From assembly GCF_025753855.1 (NCBI RefSeq), contig NZ_JAOWPT010000010.1:157872-221871 (forward strand): a DNA stretch of 64,000 nt, written 5' to 3'. The translations under genes were made by a program, and so were the position numbers. The notes under the pieces are model-generated. The model worked only from the letters and a program-made list of their open reading frames with translations, had not been told where the DNA came from and made no database searches. Positions 35,875 to 44,898 of the stretch are shown here, piece after piece; positions within the stretch are counted from its first letter, which is position 1; the number at the start of each line of letters is the position of its first letter. Source of the stretch: Mesorhizobium sp. ZC-5 (GTDB lineage Bacteria > Pseudomonadota > Alphaproteobacteria > Rhizobiales > Rhizobiaceae).

Positions 35875-37389
35875 TTATTGTGCCTTGAAGCGTATCTGCG
35901 AGAGTTGCAGTTCGCTGTTGGTCGCGATTGTCGGCTTGAAGTCGAGCCGGGGTCCGACGCGCGAGAAACCCACCATGTAGAAGAGCGGGATGTCGGCTAT
36001 GTATTCGTCGTTGACATGGGCGAACAGTTTTTCCCACAGCGCCGTGCGTTCGTCGCCGCTGGCTGCGGTTGCTTCCGTGATCAGCTTGTCCGTCTCCGGA
36101 TCCGACATCGCCGAATGCGCACCTTCGGTATGATGTTTGACGAAGGCGGTGAAAACAGGATCACCCTTGGCATTATCGTGCTGGCACTGCACCAGATTCG
36201 GCGTGCGCGGTTCGGGATAGGGCTTGACGAAATACCGGTTCCATTCGCCGACTTCGAACATCTGCAGCGTCGCGTTGAAGCCCGCTTCGAGCAGCATTGC
36301 CTGAATGCCTTCCATAACTTCCGTCGCATTCGGGTAGATGTTGATGCGCCCGACCATCTGAATTTCGGTTTCGACAGGCACGCCATCGGCTTTTGCTTCC
36401 GCAAGAAGCTTCTTTGCCCTTTCAAGGTCGTAGGGCCAGGGTTTCAAATCCTTGTTGAAACCGATGGTCGTCGGCGGCACCTGCTGGGTCGCCGGGACCA
36501 CCCCGGGCGCAAAGACGGTACCAATCATCGCATTGCGGTCGATGGCGAGATTCAGTGCCTCGCGAACCCGCCTGTCGTTCATCGGCGGTAGTGTCGCGTC
36601 GATACGCAGCGTTGAGGTTTCCGAGTTGGGATAGCTCAGGTCCGTCTCCGGATTGGTTGCGTCCTGGACGGCGATGTTCGGTGCGATATCGGCTTCGCCG
36701 GCAAGCACCATGGCTGCGGCTACCGCCGCGTCGGTGCGGAACAAATATGTCGCCTTCTCGACGACGGGTTTCTCGCCCCAGTAATCGTCGTTGCGAACAA
36801 GGGTGGCACTCTGGCCGACATCCCATGCGGCAAACTTGTAAGGGCCGGTGCCGTTCGGCGTGGTGGTGAATTTGTCGACAGGGTCTTCGCTCGGCTGGAT
36901 CGGCAGGATCGAGAGAAGCAGCGGCAGGATAGGCGATCCCGGGTTGCTGGTCACTTCGACGGTCGTGTCGTCGATCGCCTTGGTGGTGAACTCGGTCGCG
37001 CCGAAATATTTCGCGCCGACCTCGCAGCCCAGCGCCGCGGTCTTGTTCCGCTTCAAGGAGAATTCGATATCGGCAGGATCGAGTGTCGAGCTATCATGGA
37101 ATTTGACACCGGGGCGCAGTTTGAAACGCCAGGTCGTATCGTTCACCTGTTCCCATTCGGTCGCAAGGCGCGGCAGCAGCTTGCTGGTGCCCGGATCGAA
37201 CTCCGTAAGCGTCTCCGAGACGTTCTGCAGCACCACACGACCCACGTCGGAGCGGGCGGCCATGCACGGGTCGACCACTTCGAGAACCTCGGTGAGCACC
37301 ACGGTAACGTTCTTGTCCTGGGCGAAAGCCGGGCTTGCCAGCATGGTCATCGACGCGAACGCCAACAGTGTTGCGGTCGTTAGTTTCAT
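35875..37389 (-). CDS. ABC transporter substrate-binding protein, family 5 (Dpp/Opp-type)
   Basis: This periplasmic receptor, 504 aa, has a signal peptide ending near residue 24 (AFA/QDKNV). The family 5 signature is visible as AWDVGQSATLVRNDDYWGEKP, WRFKLRPGVKFHDSSTLDPADIEFSL, and VREALNLAIDRNAMIG. The ATG at 37389 has a GGGAGG site. It is first gene of the unit receptor-DppB-DppC-DppDF-hydroxyacid dehydrogenase-IlvD-RraA-kdgD, so the ligand is likely a sugar acid or its oligomer rather than a peptide. The promoter interval upstream carries palindrome AGTAATATATTACT. Confidence 0.93.
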   Translation of the reverse strand: MKLTTATLLAFASMTMLASPAFAQDKNVTVVLTEVLEVVDPCMAARSDVGRVVLQNVSETLTEFDPGTSKLLPRLATEWEQVNDTTWRFKLRPGVKFHDSSTLDPADIEFSLKRNKTAALGCEVGAKYFGATEFTTKAIDDTTVEVTSNPGSPILPLLLSILPIQPSEDPVDKFTTTPNGTGPYKFAAWDVGQSATLVRNDDYWGEKPVVEKATYLFRTDAAVAAAMVLAGEADIAPNIAVQDATNPETDLSYPNSETSTLRIDATLPPMNDRRVREALNLAIDRNAMIGTVFAPGVVPATQQVPPTTIGFNKDLKPWPYDLERAKKLLAEAKADGVPVETEIQMVGRINIYPNATEVMEGIQAMLLEAGFNATLQMFEVGEWNRYFVKPYPEPRTPNLVQCQHDNAKGDPVFTAFVKHHTEGAHSAMSDPETDKLITEATAASGDERTALWEKLFAHVNDEYIADIPLFYMVGFSRVGPRLDFKPTIATNSELQLSQIRFKAQ

Positions 37390-37464
37390 TCGCTGTTCCT
37401 CCCTTAATGCAGCCTCCCGCTGCATGCTTGAGCGCAACCTTCAGCCATCGGCGCGCTGTGATAC

Positions 37465-37478
37465 AGTAATATATTACT
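37465..37478. promoter_or_regulatory. Perfect 14-bp palindrome AGTAATATATTACT, candidate GntR operator
   Basis: It lies 76 bp before the binding-protein start and 131 bp after the GntR stop at 37609, on the path of transcription of the ABC/dehydratase unit. The core TAATATATTA is shared with the palindrome at 27252-27263. Confidence 0.6.
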
Positions 37479-37608
37479 ATTTCACTTGCAAGTTTTTCCT
37501 TCTGGGTGGCTGTGGATCGCCGGCAGCCGCGACAAGTACCGAACCGGTCCGGCTGTTCCACGCAGCGTAAATCCCAGTCGAGCCCGCTATTGAATCGGAG
37601 TGTGCCTG

Positions 37609-38322
37609 TTATGGATCGAGGGTTCGGTCGGTCAGCCGCCGTCGCGCATGGATGATGTGCTGTTCCATCGCCGCCCTTGCCCACACTGCGTCTCGCATGC
37701 GGATCGCCTCCAGGATATCGGTATGTTCGGAGACCACCTTGCGCGCGCGATCGGTCGATCCCGAGCGGGTTATTGATAGGGATATCCCCATGAAGTCGCT
37801 AAGCGCGACGCCATTGCCCTCCAGAGCGCCACGAAAGAACTCGTTTCCAGTGGCATCGAGTATTGCGAGGTGGAAGGCGCGATCGCTTTCCGGATCGAAG
37901 GTCCCATGGCCGATCTGCTGCGCAAATCGTTCGTGTGCCCGCGCAATGTCGGACAAAGCCTTCTCGGTTCTCCGGGCAGCAGCCAGTGCCGCAGCCTCAC
38001 CTTCGATTGACAGCCGCAATTCCTGGTAGCGAAGGAAGCGTGATACGTCGGTCAGGTTCGTGACATCGGTCAGATTGTCGGACGGGCGGCTCAAAACATA
38101 GGTGCCGCTGCCGCGCCGCGCTTCCACCAGACCGTCGGCGTTAAGCCGCGCCAGCGCCTGGCGTACCACCGGCCGTGACACACCGAAGCGTTCGCTGAGG
38201 TCGTTCTCCCCAGGCAGGCGGCTGCCCGGGGCAAACGCGCCGCTCAGTATCTCATCGAGTATTCGTCCGTAGACCTGGTCGGCGAAGCTTGACGGCCTTG
38301 TCTCGAAAACCATCGAAATCAT
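37609..38322 (-). CDS. GntR family regulator, FadR/FCD subfamily
   Basis: This 237-aa regulator has an N-terminal winged helix (DQVYGRILDEILSGAFAPGSRLPGENDLSERFGVSRPVVRQALARLNADGLVEARRGSGTYV) and an FCD domain with the metal-ligand pattern (DRAFHLAILDATGN, then SEHTDILEAI). The start is set at the ATG at 38322 by comparison with the family; 38313 is possible. It sits between the enolase-type dehydratase gene (ends 38392) and the receptor gene, all on the minus strand, so it may control either unit or both. Its probable operator is the palindrome at 37465-37478. Confidence 0.92.
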   Translation of the reverse strand: MISMVFETRPSSFADQVYGRILDEILSGAFAPGSRLPGENDLSERFGVSRPVVRQALARLNADGLVEARRGSGTYVLSRPSDNLTDVTNLTDVSRFLRYQELRLSIEGEAAALAAARRTEKALSDIARAHERFAQQIGHGTFDPESDRAFHLAILDATGNEFFRGALEGNGVALSDFMGISLSITRSGSTDRARKVVSEHTDILEAIRMRDAVWARAAMEQHIIHARRRLTDRTLDP

Positions 38323-38391
38323 CTCAACGTTTGCGCCTCGCCTATCTGCCACCACTGATATCGTCGTGCCAACCAGCCAACATCATCAATC

Positions 38392-39612
38392 CTAGCGATT
38401 GATCCGCAGCCTCTGCCGCCGTTCGAATCGGGTCTGAAAGTATGGCACCTCGCTCGCGGTACCGAGGGCGTAGGCGGTGCCGTTATCGGGACTGATTTCC
38501 CGCACATTGCGCCGGCTGGGATATTTGAGAATTTCCTCCACCACGATGTCGACGCCAAGCCCCGGAGCATCCGGCACCTTCATATGCCCGTCCACGACTT
38601 TTGGCGCGGGCGTGATGACCGTGTCGCGGCCCTCCCAATCGAATTCCAGACGCTCGAGCATCAGAGCGTTGGGGATAGTGGCCATCACATGCAGCGCGGC
38701 AAATTCCGCGATCGGGCCTAGCGATCCCGAATGAGGTGCCATGGTGATGTAGTGGCCTTCGGCTATCGCCGCCATCTTGCGCATCTGGGTGATGCCGCCG
38801 GCGCGGCCGGTGTCGGGTTGGATGACATCGACGAGACCACGCTCGATGTAGGGTTGGATACCCCAGATGGTGCTGACGCGCTCGCCTGCCGCAAGCGGAA
38901 CGTTGACGGCGTCCCTGACGCGCGCCAGCGCATCGAGATCCTCTGGCGCCACGGGATCTTCGTAAAACAGGAGGTCCAGGCTCTCCAACTCCCGGCCGAC
39001 GGCTATCGCGTCCTGTGTCGTCATCCAGGAGGGCCCGTGCGCGTCGACCATCAGATCGACTTTGGGGCCAATGTGATCGCGTATGGAGGCGACAAGATCC
39101 AGGTCGACCGTGCCGGTAAAACCGACCTTGATGCCAGTGTAGCCGAGCGCCAGCAGCCGGTCGGCCTTGCCGGCATCCTTAGCATGGCCGTAGACACGAA
39201 TCCGGTCGCGGAACTTGCCGCCGAGCAGGTTCCAGACCGGCTGTCCAAGCGCCTTGCCCTTGATATCCCAAAGCGCCATCTCGATACCGGTCAACGCACC
39301 GCCGCCAACCGTTCCCAGCATGCCGTGCCCCATCATGGAAGCCAGCATCTTGTGCCAGAGACGGTCGATATGTGCCGGGTCTTCGCCGATGAGCATCGGC
39401 GCGAGATCCTTGATCGCCGTCTCGATGACGCGGGGCCACCCGGAACACTCGCCTACGCCATGGATGCCCTCATCTGTAAGTATGCGCACGAACAGCCAGT
39501 TGCGCGAGCCGCCAAAATTCCCTCCCTCATAATGTTTGGTTGACGCCTTGCTTTTGACCTCGCCCGGCCCGCCGACCTGCATCAGGTAGGTTTCGATGGC
39601 TGTGATCTTCAT
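38392..39612 (-). CDS. Enolase-superfamily dehydratase (mandelate racemase/galactonate dehydratase-like)
   Basis: This 406-aa enzyme would remove water from a sugar acid to give a 2-keto-3-deoxy acid. Mg ligands are predicted in LMVDAHGPSW (Asp), FYEDPVAPED (Glu) and LAAGERVST (Glu). A Lys is present in GIKVGF and the C-terminal catalytic His in ITMAPHSGSLGP. The N-terminal capping domain begins MKITAIETYLMQVGGPGE. The gene abuts the last ATPase of the transporter upstream (stop 39613, start 39612), so transport and dehydration are coexpressed. The closest family guess is galactonate or related dehydratase; the substrate is unknown. Confidence 0.9.
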   Translation of the reverse strand: MKITAIETYLMQVGGPGEVKSKASTKHYEGGNFGGSRNWLFVRILTDEGIHGVGECSGWPRVIETAIKDLAPMLIGEDPAHIDRLWHKMLASMMGHGMLGTVGGGALTGIEMALWDIKGKALGQPVWNLLGGKFRDRIRVYGHAKDAGKADRLLALGYTGIKVGFTGTVDLDLVASIRDHIGPKVDLMVDAHGPSWMTTQDAIAVGRELESLDLLFYEDPVAPEDLDALARVRDAVNVPLAAGERVSTIWGIQPYIERGLVDVIQPDTGRAGGITQMRKMAAIAEGHYITMAPHSGSLGPIAEFAALHVMATIPNALMLERLEFDWEGRDTVITPAPKVVDGHMKVPDAPGLGVDIVVEEILKYPSRRNVREISPDNGTAYALGTASEVPYFQTRFERRQRLRINR

Positions 39613-40389
39613 TTATGCGGCTCCGTCCATCGCTTGCGGCTCATCCTTCGCGCTTCCATATTGCTGGCTCGCTGCCAGAAGCAGCTTCGAATAGGGATGC
39701 TCAAGCGTGCCGGCTCGGAGCCTGTCCGCCTCGACCTCTTCGACGATCTGGCCAGCCTGCATCACGCCTACGCGGTCGCACATATGCGCGATCACAGCGA
39801 GATCATGGCTGACCAGCAGATAGGTCAGCCCCCGCTTCTCGCGCAATTCGTTGAGCAGGTTCAGGATTTCCGCCTGAACCGACACGTCGAGGGCCGACGT
39901 TGGCTCGTCGAGCAGCAGCACTTGTGGTTCAAGGATGAGGGCCCGCGCGATGGCGACCCGCTGCCGCTGGCCACCCGAGAGCTGATGCGGGAAACGATAC
40001 CGCAGTTCGGGATTGAGTCCGACCGACGTCAGCGCCTCGAACACCGCTTCACGCGAGCGCGCCAAGCCCTGGTTGCGCAATGGCTCAAGCAACTGCGCGC
40101 CGATTGTCTTGCGCGGATGCAATGAGCCGTAAGGGTCCTGAAACACCATCTGCACCAAGCGGTAGAATTCCTTGGCGCGGACAGGGCTCAGAACCTTGCC
40201 ACCGATCTCGATCTCGCCACGATAGTCCGGGTTGAGGCCGGAGATGGCGCGCAGCACCGTCGACTTGCCGCACCCGGATTCGCCGACGAGGCCGTAGCTG
40301 CCGCCGGTCTCGACCGAGAAGCTTATGCGTTTGACCACCGCTTGTCGCGGTGAGCCGAGGCGGACAACAAGATCGCGCAGGTCGATCAT
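39613..40389 (-). CDS. Dipeptide/oligopeptide-type ABC transporter ATP-binding protein (DppF-like)
   Basis: This 258-aa ATPase has Walker A GESGCGKST, signature QLSGGQRQRVAIAR, Walker [12 protein letters not shown] and the switch region LLVSHDLA. The C-terminus has the TLEHPYSKLLLAAS extension. Its start overlaps the DppD stop by one base. It works with the DppD-like ATPase and permeases at 40389-43253. Confidence 0.93.
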   Translation of the reverse strand: MIDLRDLVVRLGSPRQAVVKRISFSVETGGSYGLVGESGCGKSTVLRAISGLNPDYRGEIEIGGKVLSPVRAKEFYRLVQMVFQDPYGSLHPRKTIGAQLLEPLRNQGLARSREAVFEALTSVGLNPELRYRFPHQLSGGQRQRVAIARALILEPQVLLLDEPTSALDVSVQAEILNLLNELREKRGLTYLLVSHDLAVIAHMCDRVGVMQAGQIVEEVEADRLRAGTLEHPYSKLLLAASQQYGSAKDEPQAMDGAA

Positions 40390-41240
40390 CAGATCTTTTC
40401 CGCCACGTTTGCCCAGGAAGGATCACGCTTTAGCGTCGGCAGGCGCGACACCTTGCGGTCGATCGACGGCAGAGATGCCAACAGCCCTCTCGTGTACGGG
40501 TGCTTGGCTTCTCCAAGTTGCGATGCGGCCACCGTTTCGACGATGCGCCCTGCATACATGATGACGACGCGGTCGCAGAAACGACGGACCAGATTGAGGT
40601 CGTGGCTGATCAGGATCAGGCCGAGATTGCGGCGCGTCACCAGTTCGTCAAGCAAGCTCAGCACTTCGAGGCGAACGGTCACGTCGAGCGCGGAGGTCGG
40701 CTCGTCGGCGATCATGACCTCGGGCTCGGCAATCAGCATCATCGCGATCATGACACGCTGGCCCATGCCGCCGGAGATTTCATGCGGATAGAGCCTGGCG
40801 ACGCGTTCCGGGTCGCGAATCTTGACGGCGTTGAGCATTTCCAGAACCCGCGCCTTCGCCGCCGCCTTGCCCCCAGCGTTCGGATAATGCTGGAGGTAAG
40901 TTTCGGCGATCTGTTCGCCGACGCGCATGACGGGGTTGAGCGAATATTTCGGGTCCTGCAGAATAAGGCCGATGCGCCGACCGCGCACGTGCACCATGTC
41001 CCTGCTGCTGGCGGTCAGCAGATCGATCTCCTGAAAGCGCAGGCGGTCTGCGGTGACGCGAGCCGTCGGCGGCAGCAAGCGCATGATCGCGCGGCCCACT
41101 GTCGACTTGCCCGAGCCGGATTCGCCGACAATGCCGAGCTTTTCGCGGCCAAGTGTGAAGCTGACGCCGCGCACGGCTTTTATTTTACCGCCACCGAAGC
41201 CGACTTCGAGGTTGGTGGCCTCAATCAGGGGCGCGGTCAT
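40389..41240 (-). CDS. Dipeptide/oligopeptide-type ABC transporter ATP-binding protein (DppD-like)
   Basis: This 283-aa ATPase has Walker [10 protein letters not shown], signature EISGGMGQRVMIAM (Met for the usual Gln after GG) and Walker [11 protein letters not shown]. The ATG at 41240 overlaps the permease stop as ATGA; the frame continues upstream inside the permease gene but is not conserved. Confidence 0.93.
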   Translation of the reverse strand: MTAPLIEATNLEVGFGGGKIKAVRGVSFTLGREKLGIVGESGSGKSTVGRAIMRLLPPTARVTADRLRFQEIDLLTASSRDMVHVRGRRIGLILQDPKYSLNPVMRVGEQIAETYLQHYPNAGGKAAAKARVLEMLNAVKIRDPERVARLYPHEISGGMGQRVMIAMMLIAEPEVMIADEPTSALDVTVRLEVLSLLDELVTRRNLGLILISHDLNLVRRFCDRVVIMYAGRIVETVAASQLGEAKHPYTRGLLASLPSIDRKVSRLPTLKRDPSWANVAEKI

Positions 41241-42160
41241 TCGGCACCTCGCGCATCGAGCACGTCGCGAAGGGCGTCGCCGAACAGGTTGAAGGCGAGG
41301 CTGACAAGGGCGATGGCAATACCGGGAGCGGCAATGACCCATGGACTTTCGATCATGAACTCACGGCCGCTGGACGCCATGGCGCCCCATTCAGGCGAAG
41401 GCGGAACGGCACCGAGGCCGAGGAAACCAAGACCGGCGGCGGTCAGGATGACACTCGCCATGTTGAGTGTGACCCGCACGATCACCGAAGGCACGCACAT
41501 CGGCAGGATGTGCCGCGAGATGATGGACCAGGCCGAGGCACCTTGCAGCCGGATGGCGGCGATGAAGTCCGCCTTCCTGAGGCTGAGCGTCTCGGCACGC
41601 GCCAGACGCGCAATTGGCGGCCAGGCCGTCAGCGAAATGGCGATGATCGCATTGGTTATACCGGGGCCAAGCGCCGCGGCAAAGCCAAGCGCGAGCACCA
41701 GGCCCGGGAACGACAGGAAAACATCGGTGATGCGCATCAGAACTTCGTCCACCCACCCGCCAAAATAACCCGAGCAGGTGCCGATCAGCAGGCCGATGGG
41801 CGCCACGATCACCGCGACCAATATGATGATGTAGAGTGTGGTGCGCGCGCCATAGACGATGCGCGAATAGACGTCGCGGCCGAATTGGTCGGTCCCCAGC
41901 AGATGTTCCCAAGACGGCGGCGCAAGGCGGTTCGCCATGTTCTGCGCGATTGGGTCATAGCTGGTCAGCAGCGGTGCACAGATGGCGACCACGATCAGCA
42001 GCATGATGACGGCCAGTCCGACCAATCCAAGGGGATGTTCACAAAAACGCTGCCAGCTCTTGTAGAACTGTTGCACGCTGGCCTGCGTACGGCCTCGCGG
42101 GTTCGGTTGCAAAAGCCACCCGCGCACGCCGCCCTGTCTTTCCAGTGCCTGCTCGCTCAT
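41237..42160 (-). CDS. DppC-type ABC transporter permease
   Basis: This inner-membrane permease, 307 aa, has an OppC-type N-terminal domain (FCEHPLGLVGLAVIMLLIVVAICAPLL), the LGTDQFGRDVYSRIVYGARTTL motif and the EAA loop (KADFIAAIRLQGASAWSIISRHILPMCVP). The ATG at 42160 is four bases after the DppB stop; the longer frame overlaps dppB. Confidence 0.93.
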   Translation of the reverse strand: MSEQALERQGGVRGWLLQPNPRGRTQASVQQFYKSWQRFCEHPLGLVGLAVIMLLIVVAICAPLLTSYDPIAQNMANRLAPPSWEHLLGTDQFGRDVYSRIVYGARTTLYIIILVAVIVAPIGLLIGTCSGYFGGWVDEVLMRITDVFLSFPGLVLALGFAAALGPGITNAIIAISLTAWPPIARLARAETLSLRKADFIAAIRLQGASAWSIISRHILPMCVPSVIVRVTLNMASVILTAAGLGFLGLGAVPPSPEWGAMASSGREFMIESPWVIAAPGIAIALVSLAFNLFGDALRDVLDARGAE

Positions 42161-42164
42161 GACC

Positions 42165-43253
42165 TTACCGTGTCCGCGGATCGAGGATGCGATAGAGCGC
42201 ATCCGACGCCAGGTTGATGATCAGAAAGACCACGCCGATCATGAGCACCGAGCCCATCACGACATTGATGTCGTTCATCTGAATGCCGCGTGTGAGATAC
42301 TGGCCCAGCCCGGGCCACGCAAAGACGGTTTCGATGAGCACCGCCCCGTCGAGCAATCCGCCGAAAGTGAGCGCTATGATGGTAAGCAACTGCACGCGGA
42401 TGTTCTTGAAGGCGTGACGCCAGATCACCTGTCTCGGCAACAGACCCTTGGCCTGCGCGGTGACGACATATTCCTGCGAGAGCTGTTCAAGCATGAAGCT
42501 GCGGGTCATGCGACTGATATAGGCGACTGAGTAGTAGCCCAGGATCGTCCCCGGCAGGACGATATGGTTGAGCGCATTCCAGAAAACGTCCCAGTTGCGG
42601 TCGAGCGCCGCGTCGAGCAGCAGGAAGCCGGTCACCGGCGTGACGAGGCCTTCGTAGAAGACATCGACACGGCCGGACGCGGCAAACCAGTCGAGCTTCG
42701 CGTAAAAGAACAGCAGCGCCATCAACGCCAGCCAGAAGCTCGGAATGGAGTGGCCGGCCAAGCCGATGAGGCGCGCAACGAGGTCGACCACGGTCCCACG
42801 CTTGACCGCCGCGACGATACCGAGCGGCACGCCGAGGCCGACGCCGACCAGCAGCGCCACCGCCGCAAGCTCCACCGTTGCCGGAAACACCATCAAAAGG
42901 TCCGTGACGACCTTTTGACCGGTGGTGGTCGAGACGCCGAGGTCGCCTTGCAGCACTTTGCCGACATAGGTCAGAAACTGTTCCCAGACGGGCCGGTCCA
43001 GGCCAAGTTCCAGGAACACCCGGTCGTAAACCTCCTTGCTGACCTCCGGCCCGGTGATGGCGATCACCGGGTCGTTGGGCAACAGGCGGCCCATTGCAAA
43101 AGTCAGAGCCAGCAGTCCAAGCAGGGTTGTCGCAATCGCGGCGACACGGCCGGTAAGCCGCCGCGCCAGTGCGGCGACGCGCGAGGGCTCCGGGTCGTCA
43201 AAGTCGTGATCGGCGGAGAGCATGGCCCCCCGCCCGTTCGTGCTGACGGTCAT
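42165..43253 (-). CDS. DppB-type ABC transporter permease
   Basis: This inner-membrane permease is 362 aa. The core has the usual start (LLGLLALTFAMGRLLPNDPV) and EAA loop (YVVTAQAKGLLPRQVIWRHAFKNIRVQLLTI). An extra N-terminal tail of about 35 polar residues precedes the first TM segment. A long extracytoplasmic insert around residues 190-215 makes it larger than the first DppB. Its ATG overlaps the receptor stop as ATGA. Confidence 0.92.
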   Translation of the reverse strand: MTVSTNGRGAMLSADHDFDDPEPSRVAALARRLTGRVAAIATTLLGLLALTFAMGRLLPNDPVIAITGPEVSKEVYDRVFLELGLDRPVWEQFLTYVGKVLQGDLGVSTTTGQKVVTDLLMVFPATVELAAVALLVGVGLGVPLGIVAAVKRGTVVDLVARLIGLAGHSIPSFWLALMALLFFYAKLDWFAASGRVDVFYEGLVTPVTGFLLLDAALDRNWDVFWNALNHIVLPGTILGYYSVAYISRMTRSFMLEQLSQEYVVTAQAKGLLPRQVIWRHAFKNIRVQLLTIIALTFGGLLDGAVLIETVFAWPGLGQYLTRGIQMNDINVVMGSVLMIGVVFLIINLASDALYRILDPRTR

Positions 43254-44839
43254 TTCTTCGTCACGTCGTGCCAGCGGGTCGACCAGGTGGTGTGCCCCGC
43301 GTAGCCCTGCACGTTCTTGCGCATCACATAGGGGTCGCTACGTTGAAAGAAGATCACCAGACCGGGGTCCATCTTGCTGTAGATGTCGTCCATCTGCTTG
43401 AAGAGATCGGCCCGCTTGCCGGCATCACTTTCGCGCATGGACTGATCCACGAGCTTGTTGAGGTCCTCGTTCTGTTGGCTGACGCGCCACAGATAGTAGC
43501 TGCCAAGCCGAGCCTCATCGCGATTGTCGGGATTGTAGGCGTATTGGGTTGCGACCGCGAAGGGATCGGGCAACCGAGCACCGGAATTGCCGACCAGCAC
43601 CTCGAACTTGCGTTCGCGAAATGCCGGGGTGAATTCTCCAGGAACGAGGTTGAGCTCGATGCCGGCGGCACGAGCGCTCGCCTGCAGCGCTTCCGCGATC
43701 GGCAGTGTCGCATCGCTCGAGGGGTTGAGCGTCTTCTTCAAGCCGTCGGGATAACCCGCATCGGCCAGCAGCTTCTTTGCCATTTCCGGATCGTAGGTGT
43801 GGCGATTCAGTGGATCTGCCGGAGCGCCTATCATACCCTTCGGCACCATCGACTGCCACGGCGAGCCCAGATACTTCATGATGTTGTCCTGGATCGCCTT
43901 CCAATCAAAAGCATGCTGGAAGGCGCGGCGCACTTCCGGCTTCTGGAGATCGGGATCCTTCGTGTTGAGAGCGATGTAGTAGAAGCCGAGCCCCGGCACG
44001 CTGTCGATCGCCATATCCGGATTCTTGGACAATGCCTCAAGGTCGCCGCTGGACACATAGTGCCCAACGTCGACGTCTCCCTTCTCCATCTGCAGACGCA
44101 GATTGCCGGATTCGGGAATGTGCATGACGGCGACCCGCTGCATCGCTGGAGCACCACCCCAATAGTCCTTGCGGGCGTCAAACATCGCGATGTTGTTCGG
44201 GCGAAGCTGGCTCAGCACGAATGGCCCGCTGCCAGCGGTATTGGCGGCAAGCCAGCCGGATCCGAAATCGCCGTTCGCCTCGTGTTCGAGTGCCGTCTTC
44301 TTGTCGACGATGCCAACCGAGGAACCGGCCAGCGAGGCCAGCACCAGGTCGGTGTTCACCTCTATCGGGAGCTCGATGACCAGGGTATGCGCGTCCTGCG
44401 CACGAACCAGCTTGTCGACATTTTCCTCGGTGAAGCCCCACAGCGCCAGGTCGGTCGACCCCACCTGTCCCATCTTGATAATTCGCTGGATGGACCAGGC
44501 TGCGTCCTCGGCGGTCACCGGGTTGCCACTGGAGAAGGTCGCATCCTGTCGTAGCTTCATGGTGATCGTCTTCCCACCATCGGAGACAGACCACTCCGTT
44601 GCCAGCATCGGCTCGAGCTTGTCGATGCTTGCCGGCTTCGTCTGCACGAGATTGTCATAGGCATTGGAAATCAGCTCGGACACCGTCCGCGCATTGTTGG
44701 CCGCGGGATCCAGCGTGCGGATGCCGCCGATATTGGTACCGATAACCAACATGTTCGGCGGCGACTCGGCGAGCGCATCAACGCTTGCAAAAGCCGACAC
44801 CGATGCAAGAAGCGCGGCAGCGATCATATGTCTGGTCAT
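43250..44839 (-). CDS. ABC transporter substrate-binding protein, family 5 (Dpp/Opp-type)
   Basis: This periplasmic receptor, 529 aa, has a signal peptide ending near residue 24 (ALA/ESPP). Family 5 features are TMKLRQDATFSSGNPVTAEDAAWSIQRI, FDARKDYWGGAPAMQRV and VRRAFQHAFDWKAIQDNI. A GGGAGAAG site precedes the ATG. It is followed by DppB/C/D/F and an enolase-family dehydratase, and preceded by another one (44899-46038), so a sugar-acid or glycoside ligand is more likely than a peptide. Confidence 0.92.
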   Translation of the reverse strand: MTRHMIAAALLASVSAFASVDALAESPPNMLVIGTNIGGIRTLDPAANNARTVSELISNAYDNLVQTKPASIDKLEPMLATEWSVSDGGKTITMKLRQDATFSSGNPVTAEDAAWSIQRIIKMGQVGSTDLALWGFTEENVDKLVRAQDAHTLVIELPIEVNTDLVLASLAGSSVGIVDKKTALEHEANGDFGSGWLAANTAGSGPFVLSQLRPNNIAMFDARKDYWGGAPAMQRVAVMHIPESGNLRLQMEKGDVDVGHYVSSGDLEALSKNPDMAIDSVPGLGFYYIALNTKDPDLQKPEVRRAFQHAFDWKAIQDNIMKYLGSPWQSMVPKGMIGAPADPLNRHTYDPEMAKKLLADAGYPDGLKKTLNPSSDATLPIAEALQASARAAGIELNLVPGEFTPAFRERKFEVLVGNSGARLPDPFAVATQYAYNPDNRDEARLGSYYLWRVSQQNEDLNKLVDQSMRESDAGKRADLFKQMDDIYSKMDPGLVIFFQRSDPYVMRKNVQGYAGHTTWSTRWHDVTKK

Positions 44840-44898
44840 GCATCTTCTCCCGTTAGGCGGCGGCCCATCTGTGGACCGACACGATTGTTAAGCGCGTT